Program-made: the position numbers and the translations under genes
NCBI GenBank assembly: GCA_003254885.1
Contig: QANT01008329.1
Coordinates: forward strand, 28,874-92,873
Source: Purshia tridentata
Lineage: Eukaryota; Streptophyta; Magnoliopsida; Rosales; Rosaceae
Reading direction: 5' to 3'
DNA: 64,000 nt
Part shown: positions 25,222-38,135 of the stretch, one piece after another
Layout of the letters: each line of letters starts with the position of its first letter
Position numbering within the stretch: position 1 is the first letter of the stretch
Notes under the pieces: generated by a model
The model's database searches: none
Seen by the model: the letters and a program-made list of their open reading frames with translations, nothing else
Told to the model about the DNA's origin: nothing

Positions 25222-28171
25222 TCAGGCCACAGAACCAAAAAGATCCCAGTTATTGACTTTGAAGGTAGAGACAGCCAGTTTAAAGACTTCAGCCACAGGC
25301 GTATATCCAGACTGTAATGCAGGAACAGCAAGACCAGCCCCCACTGTGCTAGCACTTTCACTCAAAGGACTGCAACCAAAATAACATATGCATATGTGTG
25401 TCATACAATGCATAATATCCAAATAATTTGCACCAATACAACACTGAACACCCATATATCAACATTCATATTTTTCTCTTCCTGACCTCAATCAACTCAA
25501 CCACAGTAGATGATAAAGCCATAGCAAACATATTCTTTTTTCACCATCATTTATGATAAGGACAAAATAAAAAGAGAGAAACTATTCACTATTACTTTGT
25601 TTGTGGCAGATTCTCATCAGTTTTTATTTTTTTAATTTGTTTTCCCTGAGGATATTTTCATAGAGATCAAATTAAGCTAAACTGCTTACACATAAGCAAA
25701 TTATCATACCACAGAATAAAAGTAAATGTTAAATAAGATATCAGGGAAGACTCCCTGGGTCCTCGATTCCTTAAGGTGCCAAGGGATTAAAAGTGTGGGA
25801 TCTTTTGTAACATAAGCTTACGTTCACTTTATAGTACTAAGCCCAAACTAAGCCCATCATCCTATAGTACTCTTTTTTTCTTTTTATTTGCCCCATTTAA
25901 GAATATGAAAACTAGACACAAGAAGGCATGCACTACGTCCTACTAGATATGGTGCAATCAACAACGATAGCACCCCACATTTTCAGGATGGCATACTACA
26001 GTTAATTATACAAGATCTTTCCATAAATACTTGTGTAAAAATCTGGTAAAACCTCTGTGCCAGTAAGCATACCAAATTCATGACTATATTGTTTCCAAGA
26101 GACAATTTCTTTATTTTATTCAGAGGTTGGAGTTGGAAAAAATTTCGGTCATTAGCAAAGATAAAATTATTGTGGCAACTCACTCTCAATACTTACTTTA
26201 TGTGAATAGGTTCATATGCCGTAATTAGCACATCTGTATTAACTTCCTTAAGTCGCAGATTTGCCACATAGACCTGCAGGAATCAAAACAATAAACCCTA
26301 GTTAGCATACATATCAAGATGAACCTGAATTAGCATACTGAAACAGCCTAGTACACTGGAGAATACAAGAAAAAAACTTACTCTCACAATATTTTGTGCT
26401 TCCCTTCCTTGCCGGCCCTTGGAAATGGCCTATATTGAAGAGTGAAAAGATTTAGATGGAAAATATGATCCAAAGCAGATGGCATGCAAACACACATATA
26501 CATATACACACATAGAGGGGAGGTAGGGAGGAAGAGAGAATCAAGAAAAATACTGCTGTTTATAAGGTTACTAGACTAACATAAATGAGTGTTCAAGAGT
26601 CAAGAAAAAAACTGCTGTTGTATGTCCTAAATAGTTTTAAAAATAACCAAAAAAAAGGGGTTCCAACATCAGTAAATTGCAAAATATAACTATTACTTTA
26701 AAAATCCAATCCCGAGGGAGTGAGGGATTATGAAACATACACCACAGGCATAAACATAGCCAAAATTTTAAGGCTACTTTATCAAACGAGCTGAAATATA
26801 AGCTTCAACTCCTTCTACTATGCTGAGAAACTTCACTATCAAATTTACATGGACAAACTTAAAACTACAATAGGATGTGCTACAAAGCTAATACAATGGT
26901 GCAGTATGAAAAATCTAAGAATAATTAGATATATGCGTCTTCCAAAATTCAATATAGAGAGTGAATGCTAAAACAAATGTTTCTATGAATTTCATACTTG
27001 CATATTTTTTTGCTTTTACTATTCTTTACAGTTGAAAACTTGAACTTAGATTTTCAATTCTGATAAGTAATTATTATGAAACCCTTTTGAAATCCCAACT
27101 AACAATCTGTCACTGGGTGGAAGTAACATGCCATAACAGTGAGCCATATAGTAATAAAGCAACACTCAATACAAATGGATTGACATAAATAATCACACAA
27201 AACAGACCAGGCCAATCAGAACTAAGAATGATTTAGTACCGAAATTATTCTGAGAGAAAATTGCAATACTATGGACAACACAAAGCAGGGCAAAAAGGCA
27301 AAAGCAAAACCCGTAATCCAGTGAAAAAATTGGCAATAAAATGCAGCTTATATTGCATACCATTTGGCCAACTGCAGTTGTAACCACAGCAGGTATGTTC
27401 CTAAAACATAATTCAGGGGCCTCAATTACTCCTGATTGCTCAATCACCTGAAGATAATTAGGAAATAAAATGTTAATTACAACCGCTAAATAGATAAATC
27501 AGCTGCAAAGGAAAACGATGAGTAATATCTCCCTCCTTCAATATCGATTTGGAAATTACTATGGAAAAGATGGATGAGCATAAAATTGGAAAAAACGACA
27601 GATATCCCATTACAATTGGAACTCATACTCACAATGTGCTTGAGAAACTGATGAATTAAATAGTTGGGTATAGTATGACTTAAAGAATACAGAGGATACA
27701 GAAGATGAGAATTACCATGCTTCCGTCAGCATCTTGTTCCGTGGCAAGGTCTTGAAGAAACCAGGTAGCGCTTCCATTATCGGCAACTTCATGCTTAAGT
27801 TCCAATAGCTCAAAGATCAAGCTCTCATCCCGTGCAGGGTCCACAAACACCTCCTTTAGAACCCACCCAAAAAACAAGCATTCAATAACATGAAACCCAT
27901 TAACACAGACAACATGAAACAAGTATAAGGCTCTAAAGGCATTAAGCCACAACCCATTAACCAACCTGGTGATCAGGAACTTGCCGAATGTTGCTCACAT
28001 CCTACAATCAATTTTGACAACACCCCCATAAGCCATTTAACAGAAAAAGACCAAATTTGTAACACAAAGATGAAAGCGAAAACAGGGAAAACCAACCTGA
28101 AACCGCTGAGGGAAGGTGCTAGAAATGGCACCGCCGAACAAAGGGCGGGCCGAATAGACATCTTGGGTCAT
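25222..28171 (-). CDS. MOG1: Ran guanine nucleotide release factor (Mog1-like), 7 exons
   Basis: Seven exons give 202 residues: 28171-28097, 28001-27966, 27853-27716, 27447-27361, 26429-26382, 26273-26197 and 25369-25222. All join in frame, and the stop is at 25222-25224. Family hallmarks are the start RPLFGGAISSTFPQRFQDVS, IRQVPDHQEVFVD, SLIFELLELK and the C-terminal part with YVANLRLKEVNTDVLITAYEP. Mog1 proteins bind the nuclear GTPase Ran and stimulate release of its nucleotide, supporting the Ran cycle and nuclear transport; length and fold signature fit the family (about 190-220 residues). The start is 730 bases from the CUL3 start on the other strand, so the two genes probably share a bidirectional promoter. 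No anomaly was seen. Confidence 0.93.
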
Positions 28172-28901
28172 CTTATTAGAACACGGAGACAAGCAGCGAC
28201 GTCCTTTCTGCTATGGAAGCTTCTGAAGTTCCTGGGTTCTGCTTCTGCTAACTGTTGTCTGTATAACCGCGCAATTGCGTGAATTTGCAGTTGCGTGAAT
28301 TTGACGACTGCTTAATTCATAAGCCCAAAGGCTGAAGAAGAACAAGTAGAAGAACAACTAGAAGAAGAGTGGCGCTATTTGGGCTCCAGACCCAGGCCCA
28401 AGGACGAAGGAGATGACTTGTGGGCCGACCTTTGGTTCATTTGGGAAAAAGGATAGGGGCTTTGCTTTCATAGACGCGCCGAAAATATTTGACCACGAAA
28501 CGTACCAGAACAGACAAAGGCAACGAAGAAACGTTTCGGTACTCTAAGGGGGAACCGAATGGGAAAGCCCAAAGTTTGATGTTTCCCCCAATAATGAAAT
28601 CAAATGGCATCCCAAACTACCTACACAAGCCACACCTTTGCTTGTCTCCATACCCTTCAATATTTTCTTGTATAATTTTATATATATATATAATCACAAA
28701 TTCCGCATAAATTTTTTTTTTCCGAAAAAAACCTCCCCAATCAATTTTGATTTCAATTCCCCTTCAACGTCTCTGTCACGCGGTAAATCTCGCCGGTGGT
28801 CTCCGATTCCAGCATCATCGAAGAAGCTCAATCCGAATTCGGTGTTTCAGGTTTTGTGATTCGGATTTCAGAATTGGAAAAATAATTTAAGGAAAAAATC
28901 G
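28172..28901. promoter_or_regulatory. Shared divergent promoter region of MOG1 and CUL3 with TGGGCY boxes
   Basis: The 730 bases between the two start codons include both 5' leaders. RGCCCA/TGGGCY boxes lie near 28322, 28380, 28395, 28421 and 28566. The side near CUL3 has TATATATATA at about 28680 and a TTCCCC/CTCTGTC-type leader. A 5' intron in either gene cannot be excluded. Site II boxes in a divergent promoter of two housekeeping genes suggest shared growth-linked expression; this is inference. Confidence 0.5.
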
Positions 28902-31600
28902 ATGAGTAACCAGAAGAAGAGGAATTTTCAGATAGAGGCGTTCAAGCACAGAGTGGTGGTGGATCCCAAATACGCAGACAAGACCTGGAAGGTGTTGGAG
29001 CATGCAATCCATGAGATTTACAATCATAATGCCAGTGGCCTTAGCTTCGAAGAGCTTTATAGGTTCGTTCTCTTCCATTTCCATTTATGTTATTCTCTAA
29101 TTTCATGTATAACTTTTTATTTTATTTTTTTAATTTGACTTGCTTTTATTGCGCGCTATATAACTGTATGCTTTAGTATTTTGATTGCTTTGTTTTGGGT
29201 TTGGCGATTTTAGATTGTATTCTAAATTGGTGAAAATTGCTTGTTCCATGCTATGACCGCTGAGGTAGACCTATGTAGATTACTGCGATAGTAAGAGGCT
29301 TGATGCAGTTGGTTTCGTTGGTGCTTTTATGTGTGTATGCTTACATTTCTCAGCCTCTGGTTTTAGCTTCATCCTTTTCTCACAAGGAAATGAAATATCA
29401 AATGGTGATCATTTTAGTGCCTTGGATCCATGAAGAGATTGGGTATGATATTGCCCTTAGAATTAGGAGAGGGTAAATTGCTATTTTAGAATTTTGTGAT
29501 TTTGTTTTTTGGTGAGAATGGATTCTCACGTTACTAATGTGATAATTGTTTTATGGATATAGAAATGCCTACAATATGGTGCTTCACAAATTTGGTGAGA
29601 AGCTTTACTCGGGACTGGTTGCAACCATGACTAATCATCTTAAAGAAATATCAAAATCTATTGAAGCTGCTCAGGGAGGAATGTTTCTCGAAGAAATGAA
29701 TAGGAAATGGACCGATCACAACAAGGCGTTGCAAATGATTCGAGACATACTGATGTACATGGACAGGACTTACATTCCAAGTACCCAGAAAACCCCTGTT
29801 CACGAGCTTGGGCTGAACCTTTGGAGAGACAATATTATCCATTCTAGCAAGATCCAGATGAGGCTTCTAAACACACTTCTTGAACTAGTACTTAAAGAGC
29901 GGACTGGTGAAGTTATCAACCGGGGGCTGATGAGGAATATAATTAAGATGCTAATGGATTTAGGTCCTTCAGTTTACCAAGAAGACTTTGAGAATCCTTT
30001 TCTTGAGGTTTCAGCTGAATTTTACAGGGGTGAGTCTCAAAAATTTATTGAGTGCTGTGATTGTGGGGATTATCTGAAGAAGGCTGAGAGGCGCCTGAAT
30101 GAGGAACTGGAGAGGGTGACACATTACTTGGATGCGAAGAGTGAAGCCAAGATAACTAATGTTGTGGAGAGGGAGATGATTGCGAACCACATGCTGAGAC
30201 TTGTCCACATGGAGAATTCAGGTTTGGTGAACATGCTTCTTGATGATAAGTACGAAGACCTTGGAAGAATGTACAACCTGTTCCGTCGGGTTGCCAATGG
30301 TCTCTCTACAATACGAGAAGTGATGACTTCTCATATCAGGGAAACTGGTAAACAGCTGGTTACAGATCCAGAAAGGTTGAAGGATCCAGTGGAATTTGTC
30401 CAAAGGCTCTTGGATGAGAAGGATAAGTATGATAGCATCATTAGATTGTCTTTCAACAATGACAAGACATTCCTGAATGCTTTAAATTCCTCTTTTGAAT
30501 ACTTCATTAATCTGAATGCTCGCTCACCTGAGTTCATTTCACTGTTTGTTGATGACAAACTCCGCAAAGGTTTGAAGGGGGTCAGTGAGGAGGATGTAGA
30601 AATAATTCTTGACAAGGTGATGATGTTGTTCCGTTACTTGCAGGAGAAAGATGTATTCGAGAAATATTATAAACAGCATTTGGCAAAGCGGCTTTTGTCT
30701 GGTAAAACTGTCTCTGATGATGCAGAGAGAAGTTTAATAGTTAAGCTCAAGACAGAATGTGGGTACCAATTTACTTCAAAATTAGAGGGCATGTTTACAG
30801 ATATGAAAACATCCCAGGATACAGTACAAGGGTTTTATGCAAGTCATCCTGAGCTAGGGGATGGCCCTACATTGACTGTCCAGGTTCTGACAACAGGGTC
30901 TTGGCCCACTCAACCTAGCGTGACATGCAACCTTCCAGCAGAAATGTCAACACTCTGTGAGAAGTTCCGTTCATATTACCTTGGGACCCATACAGGTCGG
31001 AGATTGTCCTGGCAGACTAACATGGGCACAGCAGATATAAAAGCTACCTTTGGGAAGGGCCAGAAGCATGAGTTGAATGTCTCCACTTACCAAATGTGTG
31101 TCCTGATGCTGTTTAATAATGCGGATCGACTTAGCTATAAGGAGATTGAGCAGGCCACAGAGATTCCTGCTTTAGATCTGAAGAGGTGTCTGCAGTCCAT
31201 GGCTTGTGTGAAGGGAAAGAATGTTCTTCGGAAAGAACCTATGAGTAAAGACATTAGTGAGGATGATGCTTTTTTAGTAAATGACAAGTTCACGAGCAAG
31301 TTATACAAGGTGAAGATAGGAACTGTGGTTGCACAGAAGGAATCAGAACCTGAAAAACAAGAGACTCGCCAGAGAGTGGAGGAGGACAGAAAGCCGCAGA
31401 TTGAAGCTGCAATAGTGAGGATTATGAAGTCCAGGAGGGTTCTGGATCATAACAATATAATATCTGAGGTCACAAAGCAGTTGCAAGCACGATTCCTGGC
31501 CAACCCAACAGAGATTAAGAAACGCATTGAGTCCCTGATTGAGCGGGACTTCTTGGAAAGGGACGGTACAGACAGAAAACTGTATCGGTATCTTGCCTGA
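28902..31600 (+). CDS. CUL3: Cullin-3 (CUL3A/B type), 2 exons
   Basis: Two exons, 28902-29062 and 29563-31600, give 732 residues, the same length I recall for Arabidopsis CUL3A. The protein begins MSNQKKRNFQIEAFKHRV, has N-terminal cullin repeats that bind BTB adaptors, the cullin homology domain (KYYKQHLAKRLLSGKT, SKLEGMFTDMKTSQD), and the C-terminal neddylation region (IVRIMKSRRVLDHN) with the acceptor Lys at about residue 676. It ends YRYLA as plant and animal CUL3 do. CUL3 is the scaffold of CRL3 ubiquitin ligases, joining RBX1 to BTB substrate adaptors (for example NPR1- and phytochrome-related adaptors, ETO1). It acts in nucleus and cytosol and is essential in embryo development when both plant copies are lost. 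One intron near codon 54 is typical. Confidence 0.97.
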
Positions 31601-32336
31601 ACTAATTTGCTCGCTTGTCTTAGCATTGACAACTGAAATTGTACCTCGATTAGTTGTGCTCATCTCTGCAAGCTCCATTGATTTTAAATGAATATCGATT
31701 TATTGCAACTTCCACTATTTACTGTCTCACTTGGTCGGATGACACTTCTTTTTCGCAATATATTGGATGACACTTCGCTCCCTTTTTGCGTGCAATTATA
31801 GGCTTATAGCGAAGCACAAGTTTGAGGTCATGCAGTGCATATCCCATGGCTTTATCTAATATCATTATTAAGTTAATTTTTATATCAAATTTATAAAAAA
31901 TTTCTGCTAGTGAGAGGAGGTAGAGCTGTTTTCTTGTTGTGCAGTTATTGATGGGGTGTTCAGCTAGAATGGAAGATACTGCTTGTTAAACCTCAAAACC
32001 CCATTATCTTGATTAAGTAGAGGTGGTTTCCACTTAAAGAGACATGCGAGTATGGTAGCTTTTGGTTCACTCATCCCGACTCAGCTTCAAGGACATGTGA
32101 TGGCTTCAACCAATTATATGAAAAGTTGTGAATAGAATAAACAAAATTACAAATTACTCCAACAGAAATTCAAAACAAAATTAACAGTTAACAGGATTGG
32201 ATTTCATTTCGCGGTCTCCCATTCCTATCTGGAACAAAAATGTTGGTGTTTTTGTATGTTATTTGTCGCAGTATCCTACATGGTACACTTTTTGAAGCAA
32301 TCTAGCTGTTTTACCACTAATTCTTGCAATATAGAT
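31601..32336. other. 3' flanks of convergent CUL3 and HAD-like genes
   Basis: No coding potential was seen. The region holds the 3' leader of CUL3 and, from the other side, the 3' end of the HAD-like gene, whose last exon is uncertain. Confidence 0.45.
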
Positions 32337-34165
32337 TCAGGAGGTTAGGCCCACAGTGTGATACCTGAAAACGAGGAACAAATACGGATCGAAAAAAGCT
32401 TGAATTGCAATCCAATAGACATGGAGTGTGGTACCTACTTCTTTGGAAAATGGAACCTATGACTTTGAAATGAGAATGCCATTTTGAATGTCAGAGAAGG
32501 TCTTTACATGTGTGCCCCATAACCTGCTTGTTCAAATCAGTGGTAAGTACTATGGAATGAAACAAATCACAGCTACGGTTGTATGCTAGCTATCCATCTA
32601 CTGTGACATTCATGAAACATGCTATCATTAATATGATAGGATCATGTAACGCAACAGCGCACCATCTGTTGATCTACTTAATATGAATGCTAATATCATG
32701 AAAATCAAGCATCGGAGGTCATTGGACAAGGCACAACAAATGTGTATTTATACTGCAAAGATCTTTTACCAGCAATCAATTCCAATGGCATTGGCCCCAT
32801 CTTTATCTGCTATCTTATCATCACCAACATGTACTGCTTTGCCAGCATCCACGTGAATTTGATCTACGACAATCCAAAAACTTGTGAGAGTAGTTTCAAT
32901 GTATGTTTTAACATTATTGCAAACACCATAATAAATCTTAATCACTGTGACAACATTGTTGGGTTGAAGGTGATAAATTTACCAAAAAATAGCATGTTTT
33001 GCAATAATTTGATTTCTGTTGGGTCAACATAGAATATGGTGGCGCTACACATACCTAAAGCAGCTTTGAATATGTTTGCGTCTGGTTTTTCATATCCAAC
33101 CTCTGAAGATACAATAACAGCATCAAACCTGCAAATAGAAGCAAGAGCAATCCTTCATTTCTTCATAATAGAAATGAAAACATCCAACACCCCTGCCTAA
33201 CCCCTATGGAAATTAGCAAACAGAAGAACAATGAATGATGCCCAGTTGCTCACAGATGTAAAACATTGAGTTCCTTGAGTAGCTTCCTTAAGCGGGAGTC
33301 AAAATTGGACACAACAGCCAGCTTAACTGTAGGTCACTGCTGGTAAATATTAAAATGAAACTAGTAGTAGTAATCAAACAAGAAGCAGAGTATCGAGTAA
33401 ATTGGACCTCCAGCATCCTTGAGATGGACCAGTGTTTCATAAGCTCCAACTGGAAGACGCCAGGAGTCACCTTTGGCATAGTACTAAGAAAACCAACCAA
33501 ACCCATTAACAATCTTAAAACTAGTTACACAATTATTTTCAAAGCTTCAAAGTGAGGAATATAATTATTAAAATTACCTCATAAACTTGTTCGAAATAAT
33601 CGAGATTAGCACAACCGGTGGCTTCAGAAACAACAAGTTTCCAAAATGGCCTTCCATCTCCCTACATTATGCCATTTTTAATACGGAAAACAATTAGTAT
33701 GGATTATATTATATAATGAATTGGTTGCAGAAGTGACTGTCAATTTAAAACCTGGTAACGAAGCTTTTGAGGCCAGGGAGCAGAAAACGCTCTTTTGAAA
33801 CCTTGTTTGATTTCAGCTGGAGTTGCAGTGACGCCTGAAGAGGAAAATAAAAAATGGGTTGTTTTGTGTTTTTTATTTTTAATGGGAAATTGAGGACTGG
33901 AATTTGGAGACGAACCGTATTTGGTTCCAATGGAAGCGTAAATCTCTTCGACTGGGTTTGCTAACTGCAAGAGAGTACCTCCGGCGTCCAACAACAATCC
34001 GTCATAGGCCGTGCGACGGCGAGCCGATCGTCCTCCTCCTCCACCGGAATGGATGGGCATGGAAGAGCACCGAATGGGGTTTTTGGGAAGCTTCAGATGG
34101 AGAGGTTTGAGGGATTTCAAAACAGCGCTGCTGCCATGGGAGCATCTCAGCAAGCAACCCTCCAT
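32337..34165 (-). CDS. Haloacid dehalogenase-like hydrolase (HDHD3-like), probably plastid, 8 exons
   Basis: Seven well-supported exons (34165-33916, 33834-33752, 33661-33578, 33483-33408, 33326-33254, 33128-33055, 32863-32770) and a tentative last exon (32364-32337) give about 253 residues. The first 40-50 residues are Ser-, Lys- and Arg-rich with few acids, as in a plastid or mitochondrial transit peptide. HAD motifs: motif [13 protein letters not shown], motif [10 protein letters not shown], the Lys motif EVGYEKPD, and motif [16 protein letters not shown] followed by AIGIDCW. The arrangement matches plant HDHD3-like proteins. Motif I has Gly where phosphatase-type HADs have the second Asp (DxD), so phosphatase chemistry is not assured. 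Family members normally continue past GIDCW for about 15-25 residues (LWG...); the tentative exon adds only nine, so the C-terminus may be misjudged or altered. Confidence 0.85.
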
Positions 34166-35053
34166 TTTAGTTTACAGAATGGAAGTGTCAACAACCCAAT
34201 TCCTTTCATTTCAAGCTTTGCTTTGTACCTTTGCTTAATGAAAAAAATCCAAGGAATGGAAATTAATTAATTAGTTACTTACTTTTTATTTATTAAACTT
34301 TTTGTCTTTGTTTTTTCTCCAGATATTCACAAAATTTAACTTCTGTTTGAAAAGGCTGAAAGTGGTTTTTTTTTTTTTCTATATAATTTTTAAGAACACA
34401 ATGTAACATCAACGTAACATATCATCTGCCATGGGCTGAGCTAAAAGAATTGCTACATCAAATTTATAGGCTATACAAACTACTACAAAGAATTGCAACA
34501 TGTATTACAATTTGCTAGCTATTACTTTACCCTTCTTTCAAGAAAATTAGAAAGTCGGGTTTGGATCTGAAAAACATGTCCTGCAGTTTTGAGTCATTTA
34601 AAATGCAAGCCACCAATGAATTGTGATTGTGAGAGTTCCAAAAGTAATTGTTGCTTGGTCTGCCCTTCGCTGTTTGAAGTATTTATAATAACCAACCAGC
34701 CAGCAACAGCATTGCAGTTGAAGCTTATGGCCTTTTTATCAATCTTTTGATCATTTTGAAAGTTGTAATGCCAACTCACTTCCTTCTCTGTGCTATAAGG
34801 TCAGGTGCAACTGCAACAACAAAACCCACCACCCATTTATAGCAGCAGCTACAAGCCTACAACGAGTCAACTCAATCAAAAGGCAGCTGACATTACCTTG
34901 ATTTTTGTCCATCCTGAAAAATCCCAAAATTGGGGTCTCACAAATGTTATGATTATGAAAAATTGAAAATGCAGACGAACAAATCAGGTTCAAAAGAAGA
35001 AATAGAAATTAACTTAACCTTACCAGGCATAAACTATACAAAATAATCAATGA
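34166..35053. other. Intergenic region between HAD-like and DUF616 genes
   Basis: This region covers the promoter of the HAD-like gene and the 3' flank of the DUF616 gene, both on the minus strand. No coding potential or clear repeat was seen, apart from a T-rich tract near 34363-34378. Confidence 0.45.
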
Positions 35054-38000
35054 TCAAGTAACAGGTGGAGGCGGCTCTTCCCTATGCCGGAATAGCTTTG
35101 TTAGTGCTCTGCGTTCACAGTCCTGAAAACATTTGACAAAGAAACATATTTCACCTAGTGATTTTTCTCAGTGCGTAGCATCCATTACATCCTCTTTTCC
35201 TTTTCTTTTTTTATGGGGGAGTGGATAAAGCTTAGTTGAGTTTGAAGAATCCATCATTTCCAAAGCAATCACTACTTATAACAAGAAGTCATTCGCATTT
35301 GAAGTTTCTTTCAAATGCCTCCTCTCAAATACCAAATTGCTAACGTTAAACATGACCCAGGAAATCAAAATAGTTCAAATTCATGATTGAGTGGCTTCAG
35401 AAACTATGCTGGCCACATTTCCTGTAATATAGAGGATACTTCTTTCAAATATCACCAATTTCATGCAACATACAGTAGAAATATGATGTAACAACCAATA
35501 GAAATATATGTTAAAGTTTTCTAGGAATTTCCTATACCTTGAACATATTTAGGTAGAATGGTCTATGTGGGTTCATTCTCCTTAATTTTATGTAAGTATA
35601 TGCAAAGCTTAGTTGATCACGGGAGGTAAACCTGTCAACTTCATTAAACCAAAGGCACGAAAACAAATTTGAAATTGGTGTATGTGCCCGGACTATAAAT
35701 GAACCTTCAGGAACATCTGCAAGGTAAATGACACACCAAATCAGCGTCGAATATTATTGATCTCAGATGAAAGGAAAATAAAATTTTTACAAAAAACAGA
35801 ATTCCAATAATACGCACAACTCGGAAGAGGAGTTTTTGGGTCGGAAGGATCGAACTTAGTGAGGCCATCAGACTGGTAAAACATAAACTGTTCATCAATG
35901 GCTGTGTGATTGTATTTATTTAGACGTTTATTTTGGAGTACCTCCTCCCAGACACAATGGCGATCATAATGGTTGGAAATGGCATATTCTGATTTTGTTC
36001 GCCATAAGAAGTATTCAATAATCAGCATCGGATCAGTGTTAAGTCGCATCTTGCTGTCAAGCCAAATTGAATACCTGGAAACAGGAATTGGAAACAAGGG
36101 GAAGAAAATTATGTTGAAACCCCAGTCAGAAGTGAACAGACCAAAATCCCCAAACTATGTGGCTAGAACATGGTGTAAGAATTACCATGAAGAGGGGAAA
36201 AGGCGATGTGATAAAAGTTTTGGCACCTTTCCAGTTCTGCGCATATCAGCATATGGTAAATTCTTCACTATAACTATCCTCCACAAGCCAATATGTCCTG
36301 TATCATCAGGAACATTTCCCTCTGATGATAATTTTTCCAGTGTTTGCTTGTCCACAAACATCACAAAACAAACGTTTTTCTTGGAATATTCACTGATCTG
36401 TAGCAAATAAGGATACATTATCCTCACTAAAAGAAAGAAAGCTTGCAAAATATTCTAATGCCAATACATAAGTGTTGAACCATCATATTAATATATTAAC
36501 TTGTACTTTGCAGCAATAATAGTTTCAAACTTTAAGCAATCCTCAGGACATATAGTTTCCAGATTGTAGGAAATAGTTGTGTTTTTCTATCAATCATCTC
36601 CTAGCATAACTTACTAAGGACAAAAGTAGGCGATTGGAAATCATGACATATCTGGCACACAACCTTCAACGTCTTGAAGTTTTAGAGCCATCAATCAAAT
36701 CACTTTATAAACCCATCCACACTCGTACCATAAACAGGACCAATGGTTCCCACAAATAAAACGCCATTTAATTGTTTTTTTATCTCCATACTTCATGAAA
36801 AGTCCTATAATACCTCTCTTTCCTCTTATCTCTTCACACTGCCTTTCCATAAAGATTACACAATTGAAGAGTGGTGTCTGAAAGAAAACTCTACTTTTTC
36901 TGACCTGGTTCATCATCTTCAGGTCTACATGTATTACTTTTCTTGTCTAACAAAAAGGGTCTAATCAATAGATTAAATATTTATCAGTCAAAGAAACATC
37001 TGCAAGAAGTTCAGTTCTTTTTGCAGCATCTTGTTTAATACGTGAAAAAATTAAAATAAAAAGGAAAAAGAAAAACCATTTAACCAATGATATTTGATTA
37101 TATGCCTTAAAATAATTTGTTACAAATAGGTTCAACACATTTACCTTTTTGCTTGTAGGCCTCCTTATAAAGTCAGAGCTTCCAAAAATGCAAGAAGATA
37201 CTGCAACCTTACAGTTGTTCATGTATGCCTTATCCTTCACATCTAAATCAAATCCACTGCTTGAGAGCCCTGAGGGTTCTCTGATAAATCCACAATGAAG
37301 AGTTTGATTTTCTGCATAGAAGGATTGCTCTCTTTCCTCGAGGATCTGATGTCCTCCGAATCTAGGTTCATATATATTGCTATGAGAAAGTTTTTCCTCT
37401 TGGTCAATGTACTCTAGTGAAAACTGTGTGAAGTTCATGACGTCCCGGGGATCAAGAAGATAATCAACTGATTCCAAAAGCCCAACTTTGCAAGGAAAAT
37501 CTGAAAAGGTGTTATATGGGAGGAAGCAACCGGGATGAGTTATACGGCAAAAATGATTTGCAAATGCTGTACTGGTATCATAGACCCGTCTTAGTTTCAT
37601 ATTACGCAAACTAGTTCCTTCTAAGAAATTTATAGAATGCTTTTGAACATGAGAGTGCTCAAAATCAAAAGTTACGGACAAACAAAAAGATACAAATTCA
37701 CAAGTAAAACAACACTTACACCGCTTACGATGCTTGGGTTTTGGTGGTCTTTCAACATCATCAGAAGGCAAAAGTTCTTGATGTACTGAAATACTAATAC
37801 TCTCTTCTATTTTAGCTGCAATAAAGAATAAACTAATTATACCAATATAAATAATTAATGAATAAATAAAGAAAAGCTCAAGTTGTGTGCATACCAGGAG
37901 ATAACATTTTGAGGCCGAAGAATAGAAAGTAAAGCATAAAGATGGTTGCAAACAGAAACACCCAGAGCGAGAATTTGTATCTGGTAATCCGACCAAACCT

Positions 38001-38135
38001 TCTTCCTCTACGGACAAGGCGAGTACCATGCTCACTTGGACGGAGATACTCCAAAAACGCCCCTATTATACCTCTCCTCATCATAGGCAACAATTCACTA
38101 TTGGGTCTATAGAGACCCATCATTCCATTCCTCAT
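35054..38135 (-). CDS. DUF616 (TOD1/MUCI70-type) glycosyltransferase-like type II membrane protein, 7 exons
   Basis: Seven coding exons give 468 residues: 38135-37895, 37815-37720, 37500-37145, 36397-36186, 36074-35821, 35716-35538 and 35122-35054. One membrane segment (about 53-73, FSLWVFLFATIFMLYFLFFG) follows a basic cytosolic N-terminus, so the protein is probably a type II Golgi or endomembrane protein. The DUF616 domain includes FGGHQILEERE, CGFIREP, VAVSSCIFGSSDFIRRPTSK, GLWRIVIVKNLPY, YSIWLDSKMRL, EYFLWRTKSEYAISNHYDR, DEQFMFYQSDGL and RPFYLNMFKDCERRALTKLF. Family members include MUCI70 (mucilage polysaccharide synthesis) and TOD1 (reported ceramidase, turgor); the 468-residue length fits the TOD1-size group. 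The actual reaction is unsettled. A 5' leader intron is likely: a donor at about 38327 and an acceptor directly before the ATG. Confidence 0.9.

Noticed and set aside
35584-35635. An intron inside DUF616 exon 6 at a GACAG/GTTTACC donor-like site
   Set aside because: The frame runs straight through and encodes the conserved family sequence RFTSRDQLSFAYTYIKLRRM.
36965-38035. A 356-codon minus-strand open frame as one gene
   Set aside because: It is read-through of introns around DUF616 exons 2 and 3; splice signals and homology give the shorter exons.
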